A stretch of 64,000 nucleotides of DNA from NCBI RefSeq assembly GCF_000819785.1, contig NZ_CDBK01000014.1:124001-188000 (forward strand), read 5' to 3'. The notes under the pieces were generated by a model. It was not told the DNA's origin, did no database searches, and was given only the letters and a program-made list of their open reading frames with translations. How positions within the stretch are numbered: the stretch's first letter is position 1; the number at the start of each line of letters is the position of its first letter. Origin of the DNA: Aeromonas caviae (GTDB lineage Bacteria; Pseudomonadota; Gammaproteobacteria; Enterobacterales; Aeromonadaceae). Made by a program: the position numbers and the translations under genes. This document shows positions 27,715 to 35,347 of the stretch, one piece after another.

Positions 27715-27720
27715 ATTATA
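27715..27720 (-). promoter_or_regulatory. -10 box of a probable efp promoter
   Basis: On the minus strand TATAAT lies about 45 bp upstream of the efp ATG, overlapping the stop codon of earP. The -35 region is poor (TTGGTG with a long 19-bp spacer). Confidence 0.4.
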
Positions 27721-28912
27721 TACGGCTTTCTAAAAATTTCACCAACCTCGTGACGAGATCCCCGTCCGCCAGCAGCCTCTGTGGCCAGGTGCGCCCATGT
27801 TGCTGCCATATGGCCGCGTATTGCGGCCATTGTGCCCAGAGTTCACCGGTGTGTTCCCCCCGGTTGAGGGCATGGTTGAAGCGGCGCAGCCACTGACCGG
27901 CCGGCGCTGGCAAGGGGGAGAGGTAGTGGTCGAGAAAACCGTCCAGCTTGACCATGTGGGCATCCTCTTCCTGCTGGTAGATATGCCAGAGGAAGGGGCG
28001 CCCCGCCCACTGGGCCCGCACGAAGGAGTCCTCCCCGCGCACCAGGTTGAGATCGCAGCTCCACAGCAGGCGATCGTAGCCCCTCTGATCGGTCATCGGC
28101 AGCAGCTTGACGGTGAGGTTGCCCGCCTGGAGCAGATCTCCGGCCCTGGCACCGGGAATGGCCTCTGCCAGCCCTGCGCCGATGAGCACGTCGTCGAGGG
28201 AGCGCCCCAGCGGCAGCAGCAGGGTGACGGGGGTGACGCTCTGGCGCCAGCCCTCGACCAGGCTCCTGAGCGCCTTGCTCTCGTAGGTAAAGAGGCTGAC
28301 CCGCAGCTCGTCTTCTCGTTGGGGTGGCAGGCCGAGGCTGGCCCAGTAGGCGGCCAGTCCCGCTTCATCCTGTTGCCAGCGCTCGCGCTCGACGATGAGG
28401 CCGTGCTCGCACAAGAGGCCGCCCGTTTTCTGCGTGAAACCCGGGAAGAAGAAGTACTTGTCGAGGCGCCGGCTGCCGACCTGCTGGGGCGAGGCGAGGC
28501 CATGGCAATCCTCGACCCAGCTCTCGGCCGAGAGGTATTCGAGGTTGATCCAGCAGGGGGGCGTGGTCTGCTCGGCCATGCGTTCGATAAAGGGGGCGGG
28601 CAGCTCGCAGGCAAACGCCTCGATGACCACCCTGGCCGGGGTCATGTCGGCGGGGAGGCGCTCGTGCCAGTGCTGGACATAGATGCCATCGACCCACTGA
28701 CCGTCCTGTGCGGGGTCGAGCGCCGGGCAGATGCGGGCGAAGCTAACCAGATCGTCCACCCAGAGCCGCACCTGCACCTCACTCTTCTGCGCCGGGAGCA
28801 CGCCTTCCTGTTTGAGCTGGCGGGCGAGTCGCCAGGTGACGCCGATGTCACCGAAGTTGTCGACGACGCAGCAGAAGATGTCCCAGTCGAAGGGGGGGAG
28901 AGGGCTTGTCAT
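27716..28912 (-). CDS. earP: EF-P arginine rhamnosyltransferase EarP
   Basis: EarP transfers rhamnose from dTDP-beta-L-rhamnose to Arg32 of EF-P, a GT-B inverting glycosyltransferase reaction (GT104). The 398-residue protein starts MTSPLPPFDWDIFCCVVDNF with the conserved DNFGDIGVTWRLARQL; Asp18 and Asp22 match the spacing of the essential aspartates in characterised EarP. The C-terminal half has RGEDSFVRAQWAGRPFLWHIY, the sugar-nucleotide region. The ATG at 28912 was chosen over a 15-codon extension running into the guaC terminator. Confidence 0.95.
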   Translation of the reverse strand: MTSPLPPFDWDIFCCVVDNFGDIGVTWRLARQLKQEGVLPAQKSEVQVRLWVDDLVSFARICPALDPAQDGQWVDGIYVQHWHERLPADMTPARVVIEAFACELPAPFIERMAEQTTPPCWINLEYLSAESWVEDCHGLASPQQVGSRRLDKYFFFPGFTQKTGGLLCEHGLIVERERWQQDEAGLAAYWASLGLPPQREDELRVSLFTYESKALRSLVEGWRQSVTPVTLLLPLGRSLDDVLIGAGLAEAIPGARAGDLLQAGNLTVKLLPMTDQRGYDRLLWSCDLNLVRGEDSFVRAQWAGRPFLWHIYQQEEDAHMVKLDGFLDHYLSPLPAPAGQWLRRFNHALNRGEHTGELWAQWPQYAAIWQQHGRTWPQRLLADGDLVTRLVKFLESRI

Positions 28913-28931
28913 GGCGCAGGGTCCCAGATGC

Positions 28932-28964
28932 AAAAAAACCGGTGCGCAGGGTAGCACACCGGTT
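28932..28964 (-). terminator. guaC terminator
   Basis: On the minus strand an 8-bp AACCGGTG stem with its complement is followed by seven T, about 40 bp after the guaC stop and upstream of earP. Confidence 0.88.
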
Positions 28965-29004
28965 GGCTGGCTTCTAACGGTCGGCTCGGGGCCGAAGGAG
29001 GAAC

Positions 29005-30048
29005 TTACTCCTTGCCGTAGACGTTGTTCTCCTGCTCGCGCACCCGGATGAAGGTGGTGCGTTTGGTGAGCTCTTTCAACTGGCTGGCCCCCACATAGGT
29101 GCAGGTGGATCGCACCCCGCCCAGGATGTCGCGCACCGTGTTCTCCACCGGGCCGCGGTAGGGCAGCAGCACGGTTTTGCCTTCGGAGGCGCGATACTCG
29201 GCGACGCCGCCAGCGTGCTTGTCCATGGCGCTGGCCGAGCTCATGCCGTAGAACTTCATGAAGGGCTCGCCATCGACCTCGACGATTTCACCGCCGCACT
29301 CTTCGTGAGCGGCCAGCATGCCCCCCAGCATCACGAAGTCGGCGCCGCCGCCAAATGCCTTGGCCACATCCCCCGGGCAGGTGCAGCCGCCGTCACCGAC
29401 GATCTGGCCACCCAGGCCGTGGGCCGCATCGGCACACTCGATGATGGCGGAGAGCTGCGGGTAGCCGACCCCGGTCTTGACCCGGGTGGTGCAGACCGAG
29501 CCCGGGCCTATGCCCACCTTGACGATGTCGGCGCCGGAGAGGATCAGCTCCTCCACCATCTCGCCGGTCACCACGTTGCCCGCCAGGATGACGTGGTTCG
29601 GGCAGGCCTCGCGGATCTTGCGCAGAAACTCGACGAAGTGCTGGGAGTAGCCGTTGGCCACGTCCACGCAGATGAAGCGCAGGGCGCTGGACATCGCGAG
29701 GATCTGGCGTGTCTTGGTGAAGTCCTCCTCCGAGGTGCCGGTGGAGACCATCACATGACCCAGCAGGGCCTGGTCGGTCTCATTGACGAAGGTTTGCCAC
29801 TGCGCAAGGCTGTAGTGCTTGTGCACCGCCGTCATCATCTCGAAGCTGGCCAGGGTACGCGCCATGGCGAAGCTGCCGACGGTATCCATGTTGGCGGCGA
29901 TGACGGGCACGCCCTGCCATTGGGTCTGGGTGTGCTTGAAGGTGAACTGGCGGGTCAGGCTGACTTGGGAACGGCTCTTGAGAGTAGAGCGCTTGGGGCG
30001 AAACAGGACATCCTTGAAACCGAGCTTCAAGTCTTCTTCGATACGCAT
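29005..30048 (-). CDS. guaC: GMP reductase GuaC
   Basis: GuaC converts GMP to IMP with NADPH, releasing ammonia. The 347-residue protein equals the E. coli length, starting [20 protein letters not shown]. The catalytic cysteine is Cys186 in [11 protein letters not shown], and the IMPDH-type glycine loop [20 protein letters not shown] follows. The in-frame extension upstream of ATG 30048 is not conserved. The leader contains a terminator-like hairpin, so expression may be attenuated. Confidence 0.97.
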   Translation of the reverse strand: MRIEEDLKLGFKDVLFRPKRSTLKSRSQVSLTRQFTFKHTQTQWQGVPVIAANMDTVGSFAMARTLASFEMMTAVHKHYSLAQWQTFVNETDQALLGHVMVSTGTSEEDFTKTRQILAMSSALRFICVDVANGYSQHFVEFLRKIREACPNHVILAGNVVTGEMVEELILSGADIVKVGIGPGSVCTTRVKTGVGYPQLSAIIECADAAHGLGGQIVGDGGCTCPGDVAKAFGGGADFVMLGGMLAAHEECGGEIVEVDGEPFMKFYGMSSASAMDKHAGGVAEYRASEGKTVLLPYRGPVENTVRDILGGVRSTCTYVGASQLKELTKRTTFIRVREQENNVYGKE

Positions 30049-30112
30049 TGCGAATTCCTTATTGAGCCTTGTGTGAGAGCTCACTTTGCAGTGGCAACTT
30101 TTCGGCAGGCGC

Positions 30113-30145
30113 AAAAAAACCGGTGGTTTTCAGGCCCTCCGGTTT
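30113..30145 (-). terminator. Terminator-like hairpin in the guaC leader
   Basis: On the minus strand AAACCGG pairs with CCGGTTT, then an A:A mismatch and two G:C pairs close a 9-base loop, followed by a run of seven T. No minus-strand gene lies directly upstream, so this is an attenuator candidate or the end of a small RNA. Confidence 0.65.
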
Positions 30146-30150
30146 ACAGC

Positions 30151-30178
30151 AGTGTAGGCAAAAATCCCGTCAGAACAA
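30151..30178 (-). promoter_or_regulatory. Sigma70-like promoter reading toward guaC
   Basis: Minus-strand hexamers TTGTTC (-35) and TACACT (-10) are separated by 16 bp. The predicted start point is near 30144, directly at the 5' arm of the terminator-like hairpin. Confidence 0.45.
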
Positions 30179-30427
30179 GACTGATAATTCACGCACCGCT
30201 GTGGTAGCCTTTGGCGTCACAACCTGAGGATGACCGCCAGCGTCATCCAGCACCCTGTTCTCCCCTCGTTTTCCTGCTGCATTCCCCACTCTCGCGCCGT
30301 ACCCGGCATAGATTGTCGCCTGTTGGCACCGCGTCCAGAGCCCGCTCTCCTGCGCGCCAGAATCCGGTTGACCCGGCAGTTGGCTGTGATACATCTGGGC
30401 GCAAGACTGACAAGGCGAGAGAGCAAG

Positions 30428-30919
30428 ATGGGCAAGAGAATGGTGGCGGCGGCCATGATGTGGGCGCTGTGCGGCAGCGCGATGGCGGCCCAGACCAGCT
30501 ATGGCTGGATCGAGAAGGGGGTGCTGATGCCCTACGGAGTGGCGGTCAAGATGAAGCTCGATACCGGTGCTCTCACTTCGTCGCTGGATGCCCGCGACCT
30601 GAAGCATTTCAAGAAGGATGGCAAGCCCTGGGTGCGCTTCAACCTGGTGCTGACCGATGCCAATACCGACAAGGTGGTGCACCGGAGCGTGGAGCGACCT
30701 GTGGAGCGCAGCGTGACCGTGCGCGGGGCGGGCGGCATGGAGCAGCGCCCGACGGTGACCATGTCCGTCTGCGTCGGGGACCAGGTCTACAAGGAGTGGT
30801 TCACCCTGCGGGATCGCAGCAAGATGATCTACCCGGTGCTGCTGGGGCGCCGTCTGCTGGCGGAGCTGGGACCGGTGGATTCGAGCCGGACCTTCACTGT
30901 ACAGCCCACCTGCGACTAG
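30428..30919 (+). CDS. Exported retropepsin-like protein of the 'ATP-dependent zinc protease' family (PF05618)
   Basis: A 163-residue protein with a signal peptide (MGKRMVAAAMMWALCGSAMA, cleavage after AMA). The DTGA motif in KMKLDTGALTSSLDARD, near residue 42, is that of single-domain aspartic proteases. The database family name is 'ATP-dependent zinc protease', although no ATP site is seen here. The conserved VLLGRRLL follows near the C-terminus. Shorter than the ORF it sits in: ATG 30428 gives a proper signal peptide. Function uncertain. Confidence 0.8.
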   Translation: MGKRMVAAAMMWALCGSAMAAQTSYGWIEKGVLMPYGVAVKMKLDTGALTSSLDARDLKHFKKDGKPWVRFNLVLTDANTDKVVHRSVERPVERSVTVRGAGGMEQRPTVTMSVCVGDQVYKEWFTLRDRSKMIYPVLLGRRLLAELGPVDSSRTFTVQPTCD

Positions 30920-30930
30920 GGTGGTGCAGC

Positions 30931-30965
30931 CATGAAAAACGGGGGCCTGGCCCCCGTTTTTCATG
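30931..30965. terminator. Bidirectional terminator between the PF05618 gene and the histidine kinase
   Basis: A long perfect stem (CATGAAAAACGGGGGCC with complement) with T-runs on both strands, between convergent genes. Confidence 0.92.
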
Positions 30966-30986
30966 GCGTGCGCAAAGGCTGACCCC

Positions 30987-32426
30987 TCATGCCTGGCGCG
31001 AGGCGGGCAGCAGCACGCTCACTTCGAGCCCCCCTTCAGGTCGATTGTGGATGTCGAGATCCGCTCCGTGAAGCTGGGCGATGCGCGAGACGATGGCCAT
31101 GCCAAGGCCCACGCCATCCCCCTGCTGGGGATTGACCCGGAAGAAGCGCTCGCACAGCCGGGAGAGGGCGGCGGTGGGGATGCCGGGGCCGTTGTCCCGC
31201 ACATCCACCCGGATCCGGTTGCCCACCTGGCTCACCACCACGGCGACCTCGCCGCCCACCTGGGTGTAGCGCAGCGCATTGTCGATGAGGTTGCCGAACA
31301 TCAGCTCCAGCAACATTGCCTGTCCCATTACCTGCACCTGTTCGGCGCCCTCCAGGGACAGCTGCTGATCCTTTTTCAGGGCGATGGGGGCCAGGGTCGC
31401 CAGGGTGCCCTGCAACAGGGGGAACAGGGGGAGGGCGGTGAGGGCCGGGCTCTGCTGGTTGTCGATGCGGGCCTGGGTCAGCAACTGGCGGATCAGCCGA
31501 TCGCTGCGATCGAGGGCCAAGAGCATCTTGCGCAGGGCCTGCTCCCGGCTCTGATCATCCTCGGCCGTCATGGCGTTCTCGCTGTGGATGCGCAGCACCG
31601 CGAGGGGGGTGCGCAGCTCGTGGGCGGCCTCGTTGGTGAACTGTTTCTCCCGATCCAGGGTGTCAGCGAGGGCGTGCATCAGCCGGTTGATCTCCCCCAC
31701 CAGCGGCGTCAGCTCCTCGGCCTTGATGGCAAGATTGAGGGGGCTCAGGTTGGCGGGATGACGCTCGCCGATGGCTTGCGCCAGCTGGTGCAGCGGTGAC
31801 AGCCCCCGGGTGATCAGCCACCACAGCAGACCGAGCAGGAAGGGCAGGGTGATGAAGAGGGGCAGCATGGTGAGGGTGGCCATCTTGCTGGCCAGCTCGC
31901 TGCGTTCGTCATCCCGCTCCGCCACGATGAGCCAGGTCTGTTCATCTTCGTTGTAGAGGGTAAAGGTGCGCCACTCGTGGTGATCCTTGGTTTCGCTGTT
32001 GAAGCCCCGCTCCAGGGTGGTCAACGGTTGGGCCGGGGCATTGGGCGAGCGCAGCAGCACGGCGCCCTGCTCGCTCAGCAACTGGAAGTAGAGGTTGTGC
32101 TCGAATTCATGGCCATAGGGGGTGAACTCGTTGTCCTGGCCGAACTGGAAGAAGCCGCCCTTCTCGATGTGGGGCGTCTCGGGGACGGCCTGCACCCACT
32201 CCTGGTACACGGTGCCGTTGCGCGGCAGCTCGCCGCTCTGCTTGAGATAGCGGCTGAGCAACTGGTTGGTGATGCGGGCGGACTGGGCGAGACGGGCATC
32301 AAACAGCTCTTCCATTTCGTGGTTGGCCTGCAGGTAGCCGATAAGGCCGCTGATGGCGAGGCTGAGGCTGACCAGGGCCAGGATGCCGGAGAGCAGGAAA
32401 CGGCGGATGGAACGGACACGGCTCAT
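30987..32426 (-). CDS. Sensor histidine kinase (QseC/PmrB-like)
   Basis: A 479-residue membrane kinase. Membrane helices lie at about residues 10-31 and 185-207 with a periplasmic sensor of about 150 residues between them, then a HAMP region and a HisKA domain with phospho-acceptor His269 in AAHELRTPLAVLR. The ATPase follows, with N-box GNLIDNALRYT, DNGPGIP and GVGLGMAIVSRIA. Its start overlaps the response-regulator stop by 4 bp. The architecture matches QseC/PmrB kinases; the signal is unknown. Confidence 0.92.
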   Translation of the reverse strand: MSRVRSIRRFLLSGILALVSLSLAISGLIGYLQANHEMEELFDARLAQSARITNQLLSRYLKQSGELPRNGTVYQEWVQAVPETPHIEKGGFFQFGQDNEFTPYGHEFEHNLYFQLLSEQGAVLLRSPNAPAQPLTTLERGFNSETKDHHEWRTFTLYNEDEQTWLIVAERDDERSELASKMATLTMLPLFITLPFLLGLLWWLITRGLSPLHQLAQAIGERHPANLSPLNLAIKAEELTPLVGEINRLMHALADTLDREKQFTNEAAHELRTPLAVLRIHSENAMTAEDDQSREQALRKMLLALDRSDRLIRQLLTQARIDNQQSPALTALPLFPLLQGTLATLAPIALKKDQQLSLEGAEQVQVMGQAMLLELMFGNLIDNALRYTQVGGEVAVVVSQVGNRIRVDVRDNGPGIPTAALSRLCERFFRVNPQQGDGVGLGMAIVSRIAQLHGADLDIHNRPEGGLEVSVLLPASRQA

Positions 32427-33115
32427 GGGGCGGAGGCTCCTCTTGCGCCCTGGACGTCGAGCTGGGGCACGATGTAACCGACACCGCGAATGTTGCGGAT
32501 GAGCTCGGGGAAAAATTTCTTGCGCAGATGGTGAATGTGCACCTCCACCGCGTTGCTCTCTGCCCCCTCGTCCCAGCCGTAGAGGCTCTGTTGCAGTTGA
32601 TCCCGGCTCAATACCCGGCCGCTCTGGGTGATGAGCTCCTGCAACAGCTTGTACTCATGGGGGGTGAGCTTGACCGGCTCGCCCCGATAGGTGACCTGTT
32701 GTGACGCGGGGAAGAGCTGCAGCTCCCCGTACTCCAGCACCGCCTGGGCCTGCCCCTTGCTGCGCCGCACCAGGGCGCGCAGCCGGGCGTTGAGCTCCTG
32801 CAGGGCGAAGGGTTTGACCATGTAGTCGTCGGAGCCTGCATCCAGCCCCAGCACCCGGTCGTCCAGGGCATCACGGGCGGTCAGGATGAGCACGGGCAGG
32901 GTCTGCCCCTCCCGGCGCAACTTGCGCAGCAGGCTGATGCCGTCGATGTCCGGCAGGTTGAGATCCAGGACAAGGGCGGCAAACTCCTCGCTCTTGAGCG
33001 CCGAGAGGGCCGGCATCCCCTGCTGGAGCCAGTCCACCGTGTAGCCGCTGCTGCGCAGGGCATCCACCATGCCGTCTCCCAGCATCACATCATCTTCCAC
33101 CAACAGGATCCGCAT
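32423..33115 (-). CDS. OmpR-family response regulator (QseB/PmrA-like)
   Basis: A 230-residue regulator: receiver domain with phospho-acceptor Asp51 in LVLDLNLPDIDG and the K-pocket VKPFALQELNARLR, then an OmpR-type winged helix (LTPHEYKLLQELI, VEVHIHHLRKKF). MRILLVEDD at 33115 is the start. It pairs with the overlapping kinase gene. A CTTAAG tandem at 37532, upstream of the first gene of the string, resembles the PmrA/QseB recognition box, so the haemolysin-like operon is its likely target; that is inference. Confidence 0.92.
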   Translation of the reverse strand: MRILLVEDDVMLGDGMVDALRSSGYTVDWLQQGMPALSALKSEEFAALVLDLNLPDIDGISLLRKLRREGQTLPVLILTARDALDDRVLGLDAGSDDYMVKPFALQELNARLRALVRRSKGQAQAVLEYGELQLFPASQQVTYRGEPVKLTPHEYKLLQELITQSGRVLSRDQLQQSLYGWDEGAESNAVEVHIHHLRKKFFPELIRNIRGVGYIVPQLDVQGARGASAP

Positions 33116-33136
33116 TGTTCTCTCCCTCAAACGACA

Positions 33137-33166
33137 CTGCCCACCAGTATGCTAGCTGGTGGGCAG
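33137..33166. other. Strong hairpin between the TPR gene and the response regulator
   Basis: An 11-bp perfect stem (CTGCCCACCAG with complement) and 8-base loop lies just before the regulator's ribosome-binding site. No T-run follows on either strand, so it is more likely an mRNA processing or stability element than an intrinsic terminator. Confidence 0.7.
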
Positions 33167-33196
33167 AGTTGAAATAGCACACTGTGCTGCTTGTAT

Positions 33197-33844
33197 TTAC
33201 AGCTTGGCGAGACGCTCGCGAATTTCCATTCTGCGGCCCTCGTCCGCCACCTCGCGGCCAGGGCGCGCCGGGGCGGCCAGGGCCTTGTCCAGATAGATCT
33301 TCGCCTGTGCCTTGTCACCCTGATCCAGCAGGAAGTCGCCGTAGAAGAAGTTGGGGTCGATGCCGGTGGGATTGATGACCAGCGCCTGCTTGAGCAGCTT
33401 CTCCGCCTTCTCGTCATCACCAAAGCCCACCGGCCAGCCCGGTACCTGATAGTAGAGGGAGCCCAGGCTGGTGTAGGCCGAGCCTTCCAGCGCCTTGGGA
33501 TCCTGCTTGATGGCGATCTCGAGCTTGGCCTTGGCCTCCTTCACCAGACCAAGGGCGCCGAGGCCGCCCTTGGCCCCCGCCCAGGTGCTCTTGACGATGG
33601 CGGACCAGATCAGCAGATCGGTGCGAAATGCCTCCTTGGCGCTCGCCTCATCGGCCTTGGCACTCAGGCTCTCCAGGCAGCTCTCCTTGGCTTTTCCGGT
33701 CTGCTGGTACTGGCAGTGGGCCCACTCCTGCTGAATGGTGGGCAGGGCATCGGCGGCCTGGGCCAGACCGCTTGCCAGCAGGCCTCCCAGGGCGAGCAAC
33801 AGGGGGCCGTGACCAAATCGGGGACGGAAAGTGGCGTGCTTCAT
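33197..33844 (-). CDS. Exported TPR-repeat protein
   Basis: A 215-residue protein with a signal peptide (cleavage near LAQA-AD) and no lipobox, hence periplasmic. Helical TPR-like pairs span about residues 105-200 (AKAKLEIAIKQDPKALEGSA, KAEKLLKQALVINPTG, QAKIYLDKALAA). It begins 1 bp after the SDR gene stops, as the last gene of the haemolysin-like operon before the two-component genes. It may act as a scaffold or sensor adaptor; function not established. Confidence 0.8.
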   Translation of the reverse strand: MKHATFRPRFGHGPLLLALGGLLASGLAQAADALPTIQQEWAHCQYQQTGKAKESCLESLSAKADEASAKEAFRTDLLIWSAIVKSTWAGAKGGLGALGLVKEAKAKLEIAIKQDPKALEGSAYTSLGSLYYQVPGWPVGFGDDEKAEKLLKQALVINPTGIDPNFFYGDFLLDQGDKAQAKIYLDKALAAPARPGREVADEGRRMEIRERLAKL

Positions 33845-33845
33845 C

Positions 33846-34694
33846 TCAATGTTCCTTCTCGTTTGTCGCACAGGCGGGATCGCTCCTGTGATCGGGGGCT
33901 GGGGAGGCGGTGCGGCGGGCGTGGCGCTCGATGATCGGGCGCTGCTTGGCCAGGGCCATGTCCACCAAGGCGGGCAGCAGGCCGTTGAGCCGCACAAAGA
34001 GCTTTTCCGGCCAGCCGAGCCAGCGGCGGCGTGTCTCGTTGCACAAGGCGATGACGGCCTCCTCGGCCACGTCCTGTGGGCTGTCGGTCCGGGTGCCGAG
34101 CTCGGCATTCATGGCATAGGCCGCCTCGGAGTTGAGGTGGGTGCGGGTGGCACGGGGGGCAAAGTGCAGCACCTTGATGCCGGTTCCCTCCAGCTCCCGC
34201 CCCAGGGACTCGCTGAAGCCGCGCATGGCGAACTTGCTGGCGCAATAGACGCTGTAGCCGGCAAAACCGATGGCCCCGAGGCTGGAGCCGATGTTCATGA
34301 TGATGGCGGGCTTGCGCAGCCGGGGCAGCAGGGCCCGGGTGAGCTGGATGGGCGCCTCGACGTTGAGCAGCAACTGGCGTGTCACCTGCTCGCTGCTCTG
34401 ATCTTCCAGCCAGGCGAACTGGTTGCAGCCCGCACTGTTGATGAGCACGTCCAGCCCCTCGTCCAGGGCCGGATGTTGCAGCAGCTGCGCCCGCTCATGG
34501 GGAGAGCCGAGATCGGCCGTCACCGTCTGGTGGCGATCCGGATGAGGCAGCTCCCGGCGCAGGCGCTCCAGGGCGCTGGCCCGACGACCGTGCAGCAGCA
34601 GATGGGCACCCTGGGCCGCCAGTTCATGGGCCAGGGCTTCACCAATGCCGCCACTGGCGCCAGTCAGCAGTATGCGTTTGCCTTCAAGCTTCAT
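33846..34694 (-). CDS. Short-chain dehydrogenase/reductase
   Basis: A 282-residue classical SDR with cofactor motif TGASGGIGEALA, the NSAG motif (LINSAGCNQF) and the catalytic YxxxK in YSVYCASKFAMRGFSE, with the usual Ser in NIGSSLGAIGFAG. No acidic residue directly follows the second strand, but an Arg pair in HGRRASAL suggests NADPH preference. It overlaps the diiron-enzyme gene by 4 bp and so probably reduces or oxidises an intermediate of the same pathway. Confidence 0.9.
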   Translation of the reverse strand: MKLEGKRILLTGASGGIGEALAHELAAQGAHLLLHGRRASALERLRRELPHPDRHQTVTADLGSPHERAQLLQHPALDEGLDVLINSAGCNQFAWLEDQSSEQVTRQLLLNVEAPIQLTRALLPRLRKPAIIMNIGSSLGAIGFAGYSVYCASKFAMRGFSESLGRELEGTGIKVLHFAPRATRTHLNSEAAYAMNAELGTRTDSPQDVAEEAVIALCNETRRRWLGWPEKLFVRLNGLLPALVDMALAKQRPIIERHARRTASPAPDHRSDPACATNEKEH

Positions 34695-35347
34695 TGGCAG
34701 GATCCCGTGAGCTGATAGAGCATGTCGCCATAGAGGCGGTAGACCACCTTGGCGGCGTGAATGATGGCGGCCTGATCGGCGGCATCTTCCACCCGGTTCA
34801 TCAGGGATTCGAAGAACTTGAGGTGCTCCTGGTCCAGGGCCCCGTGGGAGCTCAGGTAGCTCATGGCCTGGGGCGGCAGACCCAGACCGCTCTTGAGCTG
34901 GTCGGCGACGGTCAGGGCGATGGCGACGCTGGTGCCTTCCAGCACCTGCACCATGCCGAAGAAGCCCATGGGGTTGCCGCGCTGGATCTGATCGTAGAGG
35001 AAGGCCACCATCAGCTCGATGGGCAGGCCCGGCTGGCCGTGGCGCACCGCCTCGGCATCACCGCCGCAGGCACGGATGTCGTTCAGGATCCACTCCTGAT
35101 GGCCGTACTCCTCGTCAATGTACTCCCTGATGGCGCCTCGCACCCATTCGTACTCCTGCCCCAGTTTGCCGCCGGTGGCCATCAGGAGCGGCACCGTGTG
35201 GCGCACGTGGTAGTAGGCTTGTGCCAGGAAGGCGAGGTAGGTGTCACGGCTGATGTCGCCGCGGCGGCAGGCCTCGATGATGGGGGCGTTGAACAGGCGT
35301 TCGCGTTCGCAGGCGGTGGCTTGTTGCAGGGTCTGGTAGAAGCTCAT
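34691..35347 (-). CDS. Haem-oxygenase-like diiron enzyme (TenA/UndA/BesC-type fold)
   Basis: A 218-residue all-helical protein commonly labelled TenA-family regulator or iron-containing redox enzyme. Candidate metal ligands fit the HDO diiron pattern: His47 and His50 in YYHVRH, Glu80 and His83 (ExxH) in EEYGHQEWI, Glu137 in VLEGTS, Asp172 and His175 in DQEH. HDO enzymes such as UndA (fatty acid to 1-alkene) and BesC cleave C-C bonds using dioxygen. Its gene follows an acyl ligase with a 4-bp overlap and precedes an SDR, so an oxidative step on an acyl substrate is plausible. Thiaminase activity is unlikely because the TenA cysteine is absent. Confidence 0.8.
   Translation of the reverse strand: MSFYQTLQQATACERERLFNAPIIEACRRGDISRDTYLAFLAQAYYHVRHTVPLLMATGGKLGQEYEWVRGAIREYIDEEYGHQEWILNDIRACGGDAEAVRHGQPGLPIELMVAFLYDQIQRGNPMGFFGMVQVLEGTSVAIALTVADQLKSGLGLPPQAMSYLSSHGALDQEHLKFFESLMNRVEDAADQAAIIHAAKVVYRLYGDMLYQLTGSCQ

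Larger units (their letters stand above)
30049..30427. other. 379-bp divergent spacer, guaC and retropepsin-like gene
   Basis: No credible gene is seen. The stretch holds the guaC leader with a terminator-like hairpin (30113-30145) and a sigma70-like promoter reading toward guaC (30151-30178). About 250 bp further on lie the promoter and leader of the gene at 30428. A small RNA on the minus strand ending at the hairpin is possible. Confidence 0.5.

Noticed and set aside
30170-30964. Minus-strand 264-codon ORF upstream of guaC
   Set aside because: It is antisense to the signal-peptide protein at 30428 and shows no motif. The terminator at 30113-30145 is better explained as a leader element or the end of a small RNA.
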